Assembly: GCF_000739815.1 (NCBI RefSeq)
Contig: NZ_BBJJ01000057.1
Location: 1-45,679, forward strand
Length of the DNA: 45,679 nt
From: Paraburkholderia mimosarum LMG 23256 = NBRC 106338
GTDB taxonomy: Bacteria; Pseudomonadota; Gammaproteobacteria; Burkholderiales; Burkholderiaceae
Reading direction: 5' to 3'
A program made the translations under genes and the position numbers. Shown in pieces: positions 25,073 to 33,672 of this stretch. Within the stretch, counting starts at the first letter, position 1; the number at the start of each line of letters is the position of its first letter. The notes beneath the pieces were generated by a model that made no database searches, was not told the DNA's origin, and was given only the letters and a program-made list of their open reading frames with translations.

Positions 25073-26722
25073 AATCATTTTGTCTCAATCCGACCCATGC
25101 ACATCTCTAAAGTACTGATCCGTAACTTCAAGTGTTTCAGAAGCGATTTTGTACTGGAATTGAACGAGGGGATGAACGTCCTCGTCGGCGACAACGACTC
25201 AGGCAAGTCGACGATCCTGGAGGCCATCAATCTCGCGCTCTCGGGCGTTTTCCATGGACGTTTCCTGCGCAACGACCTCTCTGAACACGTATTCAACCGC
25301 GAAGCCGTCGAAGCATATGTCGCCGACCCGAAGGCGGGTCCGCCCGAGCTGCTGATCGAGCTCTATCTTGCCGGCGAAGGGGTCGACGAATACAAGGGCA
25401 ACGGCAATTCGCGCAAGGACCAGGACGCCGCCGGGATCAGGTTCGCGGTTCGTCTCGACGAGCAGTATCGCGACGAGTATGAACAGTTCCTCAGGAGCGG
25501 CGTCACCGGGCTCCCGGTCGAATACTACGAGATCGTCGTCGAATCTTTCGCGCGAAAGGCGCTCACTACGCGTGGCATCTCGTTGTCGGCCGCGTTCATC
25601 GATTCCTCGAGCGCCCGATATCAGAACGGCTCCGACGCCTACGTATCGCGCATCATCCGCGATTTTCTGGAAGACAAGGAACGCGTCGCGCTGGCGAAGG
25701 TTCATCGCGAAATGGCGGATGCGTTCCGGCAGAACGGCGCGGTCGGCGAGGTCAACAGGAAGATCAATGAGGCCAATGATCTGCTCGACGGACGGGAGCT
25801 GTCGCTTGCTGTCGACCTGGCCGCCCGTAGCGCATGGGAATCGAACCTCATCACGTGCATTGACCGGATACCCTTTCATTTCATCGGCAAGGGCGAACAG
25901 TCACTCGCCAAGATTGCGATCGCCCTCGCGCACAAGCGGGCACAGGATGCGAACGTGCTGCTCGTCGAGGAGCCGGAGAACCACCTGTCGCATTCGCGCC
26001 TGAACCAGCTGATCGACATGATGTCCGCTGCGAACGGCGCGAAGCAGATCGTCATGACGACGCACAGCAGCTTCGTCGCGAACAAGGCGAACCTCTCGCA
26101 TCTCATCATGCTCCACGACGGCAAGACAACGCAGTTAAGCGAGCTCGACCCGGAGACGTCGACGTTCTTTCAAAAGCTCGCCGGATACGACACGCTGCGC
26201 CTTTTGCTCTGCAAGAGGGCGATACTCGTCGAAGGCGATTCCGACGAACTCGTCGTCCAGAAGGCCTACCAGCTCAAGTACGGCAAGCTGCCGATCGAGC
26301 GCGGCGTCGACATCATTTCCGTTGGCACGAGCTTTCTGCGTTTCCTGGAAATCGCCGAGAAGCTGCAGAAGTCCGTCGCCGTGGTCACCGACAACGACGG
26401 CAACGTGGACGCACTGAAGAAAAAGTACGAGCGCTATCTCGGCGAGAACGAGAAAGCGCATATCCGCATCTGCTTCGACGATGCCATCGACATGCGCAAG
26501 GAGATCGATGGCGAGAGCTTCAATTTCAACACGCTTGAGCCGAGGATGCTCGCCGCAAACGGTCGCGACGCGATGAATCGGATTCTCGGGACGGCGTTCG
26601 ACTGCAACGAAAAGCTCATGAAGCATATGCGCGCGAACAAGACCGACTGCGCCCTGAAGATCTTCACGTCTGGCAAGAGCGTGACGTTCCCCGCGTACGT
26701 GTCGGCCGCGATCGACGACTGA
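25058..26722 (+). CDS. OLD-family ATPase with TOPRIM nuclease (GajA-like)
   Basis: 554-residue protein. An N-terminal ABC/SMC-like ATPase starts 'MHISKVLIRNFKCFRSDF', with Walker A GDNDSGKST (about 44-52), the GEQSLAKIAIAL signature region and Walker B VLLVEEPENHLSH (about 300-312). The TOPRIM nuclease has the conserved Glu in ILVEGDSDE (about 389) and Asp residues in VVTDNDGN (about 443-448). This is the architecture of overcoming-lysogenization-defect nucleases of the Gabija type (GajA, usually close to 580 residues). The chosen ATG at 25058 has AGGAAGAA upstream; ATG 25097 is an alternative that begins at the conserved core. It is followed after one base by a UvrD-like gene, the GajB position. 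Likely a nucleotide-sensing DNA-cleaving anti-phage nuclease. Confidence 0.85.
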   Translation: MPFADNHFVSIRPMHISKVLIRNFKCFRSDFVLELNEGMNVLVGDNDSGKSTILEAINLALSGVFHGRFLRNDLSEHVFNREAVEAYVADPKAGPPELLIELYLAGEGVDEYKGNGNSRKDQDAAGIRFAVRLDEQYRDEYEQFLRSGVTGLPVEYYEIVVESFARKALTTRGISLSAAFIDSSSARYQNGSDAYVSRIIRDFLEDKERVALAKVHREMADAFRQNGAVGEVNRKINEANDLLDGRELSLAVDLAARSAWESNLITCIDRIPFHFIGKGEQSLAKIAIALAHKRAQDANVLLVEEPENHLSHSRLNQLIDMMSAANGAKQIVMTTHSSFVANKANLSHLIMLHDGKTTQLSELDPETSTFFQKLAGYDTLRLLLCKRAILVEGDSDELVVQKAYQLKYGKLPIERGVDIISVGTSFLRFLEIAEKLQKSVAVVTDNDGNVDALKKKYERYLGENEKAHIRICFDDAIDMRKEIDGESFNFNTLEPRMLAANGRDAMNRILGTAFDCNEKLMKHMRANKTDCALKIFTSGKSVTFPAYVSAAIDD

Positions 26723-26723
26723 C

Positions 26724-27815
26724 ATGGCAGACGCGAAGCAGAACAGGATCATCATCGCCGTCGCCGGGTCGGGAAAAACGACGCGCCTCGTGAACGAAGC
26801 GCTATCGAGGCCCGACTCCAGAATCCTGATCACCACCTATACCGAGGCCAATGAAGCCGAGATCGAGAAAAAATTCATCGAAAAGAACGGATGCGTACCG
26901 TCGAACGTCACGTTGTCGGGGTGGTTCGCTTTTCTGCTGCAGCACGGCGTTCGCCCCTATCAAGGTTGCGTCACCGAAACGCGCATAGCGGGATTGCATT
27001 TCAATCAGGGTATCTCGGCGCAGTACACGAAAGAAACCAGTCTTGCACACTACCTGAACGGGCAAAACCAGATCTACCGCGACAAGGTGTCGAAGTTCGC
27101 CCTGAAATGCGACGGGTTGTCGAAAGGGAGGGTGCTCAGGCGCATCGCTGGCATCTTCGATGCGATCTTCATCGACGAAGTGCAGGACATGGCGGGATAC
27201 GATCTCGAGCTCATCGAGCTTCTCATGGACTCCGCCGCCGGCGTCCTGCTGGTCGGAGATCCCCGTCAGGGTACGTATTCGACCAGCGATTCGCCGAAGT
27301 ACACGAAATTCAAGAAGTCGGGCATTGTTGCGTACTTCAGACAGCTCGTCGCGGCGCGGACCGATACCCTCCTCGACGAAACCTCCCTGTCGGTCAACCA
27401 TCGCTGCCATCCGGCGCTGTGCGAGCTGTCCGACGCGCTCTTTCCGGATTTTCCCCGCTCGACGTCGTCGAATACGGACGCCACGGGGCACGACGGCATT
27501 TTCCTGGTGCGTGAACGTGACGTGAAGGCATACCTCCGCGCCTTCGCGCCGATGCAGTTGCGCTACTCGCGAAGCACGTCCGTGTCCGACGATACCACCG
27601 TCTTGAATTTCGGCGAGTCCAAGGGACTCACGTTCGAAAGAGTCCTGATTTATCCGACCAAGAATTTCGTGGGATGGCTCAAGGACGGGACCACGGAACT
27701 CAAGCCGGACGTTCGGGCGAAGTGCTACGTGGCCCTGACTCGTGCACGCTCCAGCGCGGGAATCGTGATCGGCGACAACATCGACGTCCCCGAGATTGCG
27801 GTGTGGACACCCTGA
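26724..27815 (+). CDS. compact UvrD-like SF1 helicase (GajB-like)
   Basis: 363-residue superfamily 1 helicase. Motif I is AVAGSGKTT (12-20), motif II is FIDEVQDM (about 149-156), motif III VLLVGDPRQGTY, motif IV NHRCHPALCELS, motif V NFGESKGLTFERVLIYP, and motif VI YVALTRARSSAG near the C terminus. It is shorter than known GajB proteins (about 490 residues) because the 1B/2B insert domains are reduced, yet all ATPase motifs are kept. It starts one base after the GajA-like stop codon. In Gabija, GajB senses DNA ends and activates GajA; the same role is inferred here. The TIGR02391-like and AbiJ-like genes upstream are an unusual addition. Confidence 0.85.
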   Translation: MADAKQNRIIIAVAGSGKTTRLVNEALSRPDSRILITTYTEANEAEIEKKFIEKNGCVPSNVTLSGWFAFLLQHGVRPYQGCVTETRIAGLHFNQGISAQYTKETSLAHYLNGQNQIYRDKVSKFALKCDGLSKGRVLRRIAGIFDAIFIDEVQDMAGYDLELIELLMDSAAGVLLVGDPRQGTYSTSDSPKYTKFKKSGIVAYFRQLVAARTDTLLDETSLSVNHRCHPALCELSDALFPDFPRSTSSNTDATGHDGIFLVRERDVKAYLRAFAPMQLRYSRSTSVSDDTTVLNFGESKGLTFERVLIYPTKNFVGWLKDGTTELKPDVRAKCYVALTRARSSAGIVIGDNIDVPEIAVWTP

Positions 27816-27818
27816 CCG

Positions 27819-27955
27819 GGTGCAAGCCCGGGCGGCAGCGGAAAAGGCCGAGCGCATGGTCGGGACGGCGGCCACCGGCGCCTGTCTCGCGAAACGCGGC
27901 GGATGACGCGACACCCGAGCGACACCGCAAATCAGACTCGACGGGCTTCGCCGAC
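27819..27955 (+). repeat. direct repeat copy 2: orphan AbiJ-like tail after the helicase gene
   Basis: In frame it reads 'AAEKAERMVGTAATGACLAK' then RGG and stop, parallel to the C terminus of the AbiJ-like gene at 24.95 kb (AEEAELIVGLAAAIGAYLAK then LGG and stop). Similarity continues through the 3' leader. Four extra bases near 27825 break the frame on the upstream side, and no gene body precedes it. It is either the remnant of a second AbiJ-like gene or the far border of an inserted cassette. Confidence 0.75.
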
Positions 27956-28323
27956 GGCCAGACGCAAGGCGCGCCGCAACGCCCGCGCGAGACCGATCGC
28001 GGTCCTGGGATGAAGCTACCGCGCGATGTAGTAATCATGGCCGTCGAACTCGACCACGAGGCCCATCTCACCGTGGAGTCGCGATCGCTGCGCGACGGAT
28101 CCAGACGATGCCGCTCGACGGTAATTCAATGGCTTGAAAAATTGGCAAATTCCGTGAAGGCCGTGAGGCGGCAAATGTTTGCAGAGAGCGGTTGTACCGG
28201 TACCGGGCAGCGTGGGAGCGGTTGCAGCAATTCATGGTGAGTCGACGACGCTCAGCGCTCCCGGCGGCCGCGAGCGTTTAGCGGGGGGCGAACGGAAGAG
28301 ATCGGTCAGGGAATAATCGATGC
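27956..28323. other. intergenic region between defence operon and integrase
   Basis: No gene recognised. A plus-strand frame continues through here but has no start site and no coherent product; it merely extends the repeat remnant. No terminator was identified. Confidence 0.4.
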
Positions 28324-28351
28324 TGGACAGATAAACCTTATTATCTGTCCA
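28324..28351. repeat. perfect inverted repeat upstream of the tyrosine recombinase
   Basis: TGGACAGATAA, a 6-base spacer, then TTATCTGTCCA: perfect 11-base arms. It ends 28 bases before the recombinase ATG. It could be a recombinase core site with inverted arms, an operator for the recombinase promoter, or a hairpin. Confidence 0.65.
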
Positions 28352-28379
28352 TGTCTGTTTTTGCTCTAAACTGGCAAGC

Positions 28380-30050
28380 ATGAAAACGCGTGAGACCGCC
28401 CCCATCAGCTTCCCCAACGACGCCGAGCTGGCTGCGCTGCGCGCCTGGTATGCCGGGCTCGACGCTCGCGCGGCCGTCGCGCGCTATCTGGGCGACCGCA
28501 TGGCGCCTGGCGCCTCCGCGCGCGGCGTGCTCGGCCACATCCGCCGCACCCTGGTCGCATTCGCGACGAGCCGCCAGCGGGTCGACCTCGCAGAAACATT
28601 CGGCGAGCGATCCGCCGTGTCGGCCGCCACCGTCGCGCACGCGATTGAGACGTTGCGCAGCCTGCCGGCACCGGTGCCGCACATTGCCGACGAGATCGAC
28701 CGGTGGTTGCCCCCGCGCGCGGTAGCCGCCCTGCAGGCGCATGGCATCCGCACGCTGGCCGATCTGACCGTGCGGATTCCGCGCCGGCGCCGCTGGTGGA
28801 CCGCGATCGCCGGTCTCGGCGGCGCCGGCGCGCGTCGCGTGGAGGCGTTTTTTGCCACGTACCCGGCGCTGACCGAGCGTGCGCGGGCGTTGATTGTCGC
28901 GGCACCGACCGGCAACATCGTGCCGTGGGAGCAGTTGCGCGTGCCGCACGAAGTCGATGGATCGCACGGACAGTTCCGGGCGCCGCAGACCGCCTGTCTG
29001 CTGAACGCACCCAACGACTACGAAGCGATCCAGTCCTGGCTATCGCTGCACGAGTCGGCCGCTACGCAGCGCGCCTATCGGAAAGAGGCGGAACGCCTGA
29101 TTTTGTGGGCGATCATCGAGCGCGGCCGCGCGCTGTCGTCGCTCAATACCGACGACGCGATCGCGTACCGGGGATTTTTGCGCCGGCCCACGCCGCACGA
29201 GCGTTGGGTCGGGCCGTCGCGGCCGCGGCACAGTGTCGAATGGCGGCCGTTTACCGGCGCGCTCTCCGCCCGATCGGCGGCGTACGCACTGAACGTCCTG
29301 TCAGCGCTGTTTCGCTGGCTGGTCGAGCAGCGCTACGTCCTTGCGAATCCGTTCGCCGGCGTGAAGGTCAAGAGCCACGCGCCGCGCGCGGGACTGGACG
29401 TGTCTCGTGGTTTCTCCGAAGGCGAGTGGCTGCTGATCCGCGCGCTCGCCGATGGGCTTGAATGGTCGTACGGCTGGAGCGCGCCGGCCGCCCAGCGCCT
29501 GCGGTTTCTGCTGGACTTCGGCTATGCGACGGGCCTGCGCGCCAGCGAACTGGTTGGCGCAACACTCGCCGACGTTCGCCGGGATGAGCACGGCGATCAT
29601 TGGCTGCACGTGCTCGGCAAGGGTGGCAAGCGCGGTAAGGTGGCGCTGCCACCGCTTGCCCGGACGGCACTCGATCAGTATCTCGTGCAGCGCGGCCTGC
29701 CGGTCACACCCATTCGCTGGAACCCGGCGACGCCGCTCGTCGCGAGTCTCGAGGAGGAGGGCGCACACATCGAAAGCACGAGGCTCTGGCGCGTGCTGAG
29801 GCGGTTCTTCGTGCTGGTCGCCGATGTGATCGAGGGCGAACGGCCCGCGACGGGGGAAAAGTTGCGCCGCGCAAGCCCGCACTGGATGCGGCATACGCAC
29901 GCCTCGCACGCGCTCGCGCGGGGTGCCGAGCTGATCATGGTGCGCGACAATCTGCGCCATGCGTCAATTTCGACGACGTCGACCTATCTGCACAGCGACG
30001 AAGTGCAGCGAGCCCGGCAGTTCGACCAAGCGTTTGCCGCACGGAGTTGA
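28380..30050 (+). CDS. tyrosine recombinase with DUF3701-like N-terminal domain
   Basis: 556-residue site-specific recombinase. The first ~210 residues contain a helix-hairpin-like region (IRTLADLTVRIPRRRRWWTAIAGLGGAGARRVEAFF), matching the DUF3701 extension common in Burkholderiales integrases. A SAM-like domain (YEAIQSWLSLHESAATQRAY) follows. The catalytic domain has Arg in GLRASELV (about 387), Lys in LGKGGKRGKVAL, HWMRHTHASH and the Tyr in STTSTYLHSDE (about 536). All catalytic residues appear present. It lies between the defence operon and the decayed region, so it may have mobilised the island, but no flanking attachment repeats were identified. The start has only a weak ribosome site. 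Confidence 0.88.
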   Translation: MKTRETAPISFPNDAELAALRAWYAGLDARAAVARYLGDRMAPGASARGVLGHIRRTLVAFATSRQRVDLAETFGERSAVSAATVAHAIETLRSLPAPVPHIADEIDRWLPPRAVAALQAHGIRTLADLTVRIPRRRRWWTAIAGLGGAGARRVEAFFATYPALTERARALIVAAPTGNIVPWEQLRVPHEVDGSHGQFRAPQTACLLNAPNDYEAIQSWLSLHESAATQRAYRKEAERLILWAIIERGRALSSLNTDDAIAYRGFLRRPTPHERWVGPSRPRHSVEWRPFTGALSARSAAYALNVLSALFRWLVEQRYVLANPFAGVKVKSHAPRAGLDVSRGFSEGEWLLIRALADGLEWSYGWSAPAAQRLRFLLDFGYATGLRASELVGATLADVRRDEHGDHWLHVLGKGGKRGKVALPPLARTALDQYLVQRGLPVTPIRWNPATPLVASLEEEGAHIESTRLWRVLRRFFVLVADVIEGERPATGEKLRRASPHWMRHTHASHALARGAELIMVRDNLRHASISTTSTYLHSDEVQRARQFDQAFAARS

Positions 30051-30289
30051 GTGGAAGGCGGTTTATATCGATTTGCGGGTACGCGCGAGAGTTTTCCAGT
30101 GTGTGTTGGAGCTCGGCTCCGCGGCCATCACTTTTCCAGCAGCCGCACATCGTATTCTACACGATGTTCTGGATCGGCATGTTCCGGTCCTTGCCGTTCA
30201 CGCTGGTCGTTGTGCGTGTTGTATTAGCTGTATTAGCTGTGCAGCTAAACCAACGCTTTCTGCTAAAGCAAAGCGCGCCGACGTCCTTT

Positions 30290-31237
30290 TGCTGACCGGG
30301 TGGGCAGCGCAGGATATGCGTCGGGCCGATCGGCGGCAGGGGGGATCGGCCCGCCACGGACTGCTTTGACACATTGCCAGAGGGCGTCGTGTTCGCTGGG
30401 GAGGTCGCGTGCCACGAGTTCGATCAGTCGCCGCACGTCCCGTGGGTTGTCGGGAATGACCTTGGCGGGCGATTTCCCGTCGAGGCGTTTCGCGCCTGCG
30501 CATCATGAAAGCGTGCACCACCCAGCAGTTTGCACGTGCGTCCGCGAACATGCGCAACACCGTCCGGAGGCGTTCCGGTGCCACATCGAATTGGCACTTC
30601 GGATAGCGGAATCCGCGCGACTTTCCGGGGGCATCGGCGCGCACAACTCGCCATCGCGACGCTCTTCGTTGATCGAACGCGCATTGCGACAGGCATCACG
30701 CGCACCGAGAAGCGCCAAATTGCCGGGGGGCGCGTACTGTTCGAGGGCGAATCGTCTTTCGTGCGCACGCGAGCAGATCTCCCGGCGCCACGCCGCCCGA
30801 GAGGACGACAGCTGTTCGTGGAGCCACCGCGGCCGCATGTATCTCGCCACACGACAAGCGCATCAGTACCCCAGCGAGGTAGTCCACTGCCGCCAGTCGC
30901 GGATTCGCGAATTCCTGAGCAATCCGCTTCCCGCCCTCGACCGCGAGCAAGGCAAACCAATCTGCACGCCGACGTCGACCTTGGGGCACGCGATAGGCTG
31001 AGCCGGAGGCGTGAGCAGCCACGCGTAGCTCCCCCTGGCCAACTGGCGATCGGGCGCGAACCGTTGCTGGTGTAGTCGGTCGGGGTCTATGATTGGTCTT
31101 ACCGACCGGTCTTCGCTGCACGGCTGGGCAATCTTCGCGCGCAAGGTCGCGATCGACTTGGCGCGGTAGCCCGTGACACCTGACGCCGTGACAACTTTCG
31201 TGACGTCTTGTCGATTGGAGCCGGTAATTTTCTTCAT
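30290..31237 (-). pseudogene. decayed gene of unknown function, several frameshifts
   Basis: Minus-strand coding-like segments occur in successive frames. From the start at 31237, 'MKKITGSNRQDVTKVVTASG' and 'AKSIATLRAKIAQPCSED' come first. Then, in another frame, 'ADWFALLAVEGGKRIAQEF' and 'AAVDYLAGVLMRLSCGEIH' follow. A third frame carries 'FDVAPERLRTVLRMFADARA' and 'NCWVVHAFMM'. The last segment is 'KRLDGKSPAKVIPDNPRDV' and 'RRLIELVARDLPSEHDALW'. Together they suggest one protein of about 300 residues broken by at least two or three frameshifts. I do not recognise the family. It is divergent to the gene at 31319 and shares its upstream region. Confidence 0.5.
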
Positions 31238-31318
31238 CTTCAACTGCCTGTTTGTGGTGACAGCTGAGCTCAGCAAGATGGTGATTTTATTTCGGCAGTT
31301 TCGCGGATCCAGAGAATC

Positions 31319-31762
31319 ATGAAGAGTCTAAGCCAGATCGTTGAAGATGGTCGACGTCGCGAAGAAGCGACACACAGGGAGATTATGGCCGCAGGTGAAT
31401 GGCTCACGGCCGAGCAGATTAACGCGCGTCAGAGTGCGCCTCCTGTTGACAAGAAGCAACCGGCTAGTGATTGGCAGAAAAGTCGCCGGATATTCGGCGT
31501 GGCCTTCGACGACAAGGAATACTTCGCGGGCTACCAGTTCGATTCCATGTGCCAGCCATTGCCGATCATTCGAGACCTTCTTGCTGTGTTTGGCGATCGA
31601 TACGAGTCTTGGACAATCGCAGCCTGGTTTCATTTCCCAAACGGTTGGATCGCCGGCACGGGTGACCATGATGGCGAGCCGGTCGCGCCGATGGATGCAC
31701 TTGACCGCCCAGAGGATGTCATCAGAGCGGTACAGTTCATGCACGGTGGCTACGTTGCCTGA
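31319..31762 (+). CDS. hypothetical protein, possible antitoxin-like
   Basis: 147-residue soluble protein. The N terminus (SLSQIVEDGRRREEATHREIM) is a charged helix. The middle (WQKSRRIFGVAFDDKEYFAGYQFD) and the C-terminal block (WTIAAWFHFPNGWIAG, ALDRPEDVIRAVQ) resemble small proteins often found beside toxins or Xre/MbcA-like antitoxins in Burkholderiales. I did not identify a toxin partner; the only neighbour is the decayed divergent gene. Start ATG 31319 has a modest purine-rich site (CAGAGA). The product is well formed and free of frameshifts, unlike its neighbour. The function is unknown. Confidence 0.6.
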   Translation: MKSLSQIVEDGRRREEATHREIMAAGEWLTAEQINARQSAPPVDKKQPASDWQKSRRIFGVAFDDKEYFAGYQFDSMCQPLPIIRDLLAVFGDRYESWTIAAWFHFPNGWIAGTGDHDGEPVAPMDALDRPEDVIRAVQFMHGGYVA

Positions 31763-32285
31763 GGGTTCGGATCAGCGCACAGTTGGCGGTCCGCCGCCTA
31801 CACGGAGTTTGACCGATCAAGTCATCTCTTCGTGTAGGCAAACTACTGCGCGATTACGCGGAACACTGGCATCGAATTGATGAGTTGCTGTATGTGAAAG
31901 CGTGGCAGGCAAGGCCAGACGTGAAAGGAGTTCAATTTTGAATTGGTTTGTGGAAGCCCCGTGACGCAACCTTCTTGACATCCGTCCGTGTAGCCATGAG
32001 CCGTTGGTACGCCAAGTGCCGACTCACCCTCAATCTGCGGCGTCGGGCCTGAATGGAAGTGTGGAAGCGGGCGTGTTCGTGCCGACAAAGTTTTGGCATA
32101 AGCATGTAGTGCCGCCCGGTCAAATTCACGAATCGGCACGCATATCAACTACGCAGAACAATGGAGCGGCACACGAGAGTAGGGCGCTGGCATCGGCTCC
32201 CTGCGCTGCCAGCGTTGGCAACATGGGCCAACGTGATGACCCGCGAGCCAGTCCGACACGTTCATGGAACACGCGCCCAAACGTC
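31763..32285. other. gap before the TniQ-like gene
   Basis: The TniQ-like frame is open upstream to 32004, but its first ~95 codons look non-coding and have no good ribosome site. No other feature is recognised. Direct or inverted repeats matching the transposon end at 38.1-38.4 kb were not found here. Confidence 0.35.
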
Positions 32286-33647
32286 ATGCCACCGATAAGT
32301 TTCGCTTCCTCGGCTCGAGACGATAACCACCATCGACGGGCGGGGGCGGACCTGGGCCCGTTGCCTTTCGAATCAGCGATCTCCATTTTCTGGCGATCTT
32401 GCTGGCGAAACGTTCTTGGACGCCGGGACGCCCGCGACCTTTTTTCCCAAACGGCAGGACAACGAAAGCTCGGCATGGTCGATCTGGGCAAATTCTCAAA
32501 CGTGACCGGCTGGAACGCGACAGAAGTCAGCCAAGGTTCAGCTAAGCTGCGCGATCTCCTCTTCGAGAAGCGGCTACGAATCTGTCCAATTTGTCTCGAA
32601 TCGGCGTACCACAGTGTCTGGCACCAGTTTCGAGGACTCCACATCTGCCCGATTCATTCATGCCAGTTGTTACCTACTTGCGCCTATTGCGGCGCAGGCA
32701 CCTTGATCGTCAACGATTATTTCCGCCACAACGCGCGATGGATGCGCTGCGTTTTCTGTGGCCAATATCTCGCGGGCGCCGCGCCGGATCTGAACGCTCA
32801 CATCGACCTCAGAGATCAGTCGGGCACGCTTGCCGCTCACTTTGGAGTGCTGGACAAATGGTGGAGGGACTATGCCGGTGTCCTCGGCCTGATTTCGGAG
32901 CTCGAGCCGATAGAATCCCCCGACCGGAAGGCGGGCCGATATTCCGGGAAATACCTGATCGCCAGTTTGTTCGATATCCTTGCGCCGATGCCAGGGTATC
33001 CGGCGAATTCAAGCGGCAGGTTGAATGTGTTTCAGTGGTGCGCGTCGGCCAATCGCCCTGGCCGCATGCGAGCGGACTACCATGTGAAAAGTTCGGCTTA
33101 TAGCAACGCGCTTGGCAAGCTGCTCCGATGGGCCATCAGAGAGCCCGATCACGTGCGACAGCTCCGGGACATCGGAAGGGCGCTCGAACAGCGCTGGGCG
33201 ACGGACGTCACGCTTTATTCACCGCCCGTAGTAGCTGTCGGGTTAACCAGATACTGGTTTGAAGGACACAATTGGGACATCTATCACGCAACCGATCCGC
33301 ATCGCCATGCACTGCGGTCGGATGTGCCCCTGCTGAGCGCGTTACGCCAGCCAGTCTTGAGACTAGAGATGCAGGCATTTACGAGCGCGATTTGCTCAGC
33401 GTTTCTCCACGACGTCCGCCGGGCAACCGAGCAGGGGAGGAGCCTGTCAAGCGAGCAATTGCGACAATCCGGGCCGGCCGCCGCCGGCGTGCGCAAACAG
33501 GAGGGCAAGCTGTTCAGCGGCCTGATTGTCTTTCCGGGCAATGACGACGTACCGCATTCGCCATTGCGGCGGTATCAGTTGGAGTGCCTCATTGCCGCGT
33601 CGTCGATACTCGATCGTTGCGCTTTGCGGAAGGGCGGTAACGGTTGA
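32286..33647 (+). CDS. TniQ-like transposition protein
   Basis: About 453 residues. The N terminus (PLPFESAISIFWRSCWRNVLGRR) has the TniQ/TnsD-like 'PxES' motif. A zinc-finger block follows: CPICLESAYHSVWHQFRGLH, then CPIHSCQLLPTCAYCGAG, with a further C..C pair (RCVFCGQY). TniQ proteins choose targets in Tn7-, Tn5053- and Tn402-like transposons. Here it is on the strand opposite to tniA/tniB and converges with a KfrA-like gene, 25 bases apart, so it does not share their operon. The start is uncertain (32223 or 32286). It may belong to a second element or have been inverted. Confidence 0.75.
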   Translation: MPPISFASSARDDNHHRRAGADLGPLPFESAISIFWRSCWRNVLGRRDARDLFSQTAGQRKLGMVDLGKFSNVTGWNATEVSQGSAKLRDLLFEKRLRICPICLESAYHSVWHQFRGLHICPIHSCQLLPTCAYCGAGTLIVNDYFRHNARWMRCVFCGQYLAGAAPDLNAHIDLRDQSGTLAAHFGVLDKWWRDYAGVLGLISELEPIESPDRKAGRYSGKYLIASLFDILAPMPGYPANSSGRLNVFQWCASANRPGRMRADYHVKSSAYSNALGKLLRWAIREPDHVRQLRDIGRALEQRWATDVTLYSPPVVAVGLTRYWFEGHNWDIYHATDPHRHALRSDVPLLSALRQPVLRLEMQAFTSAICSAFLHDVRRATEQGRSLSSEQLRQSGPAAAGVRKQEGKLFSGLIVFPGNDDVPHSPLRRYQLECLIAASSILDRCALRKGGNG

Positions 33648-33672
33648 GCATGGCCCCGTCCGCTCTTGACGA

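Noticed and set aside
27674..28240. Plus-strand frame across the end of the helicase gene and the repeat
   Set aside because: It is out of frame with the helicase and only reads through the repeat remnant.
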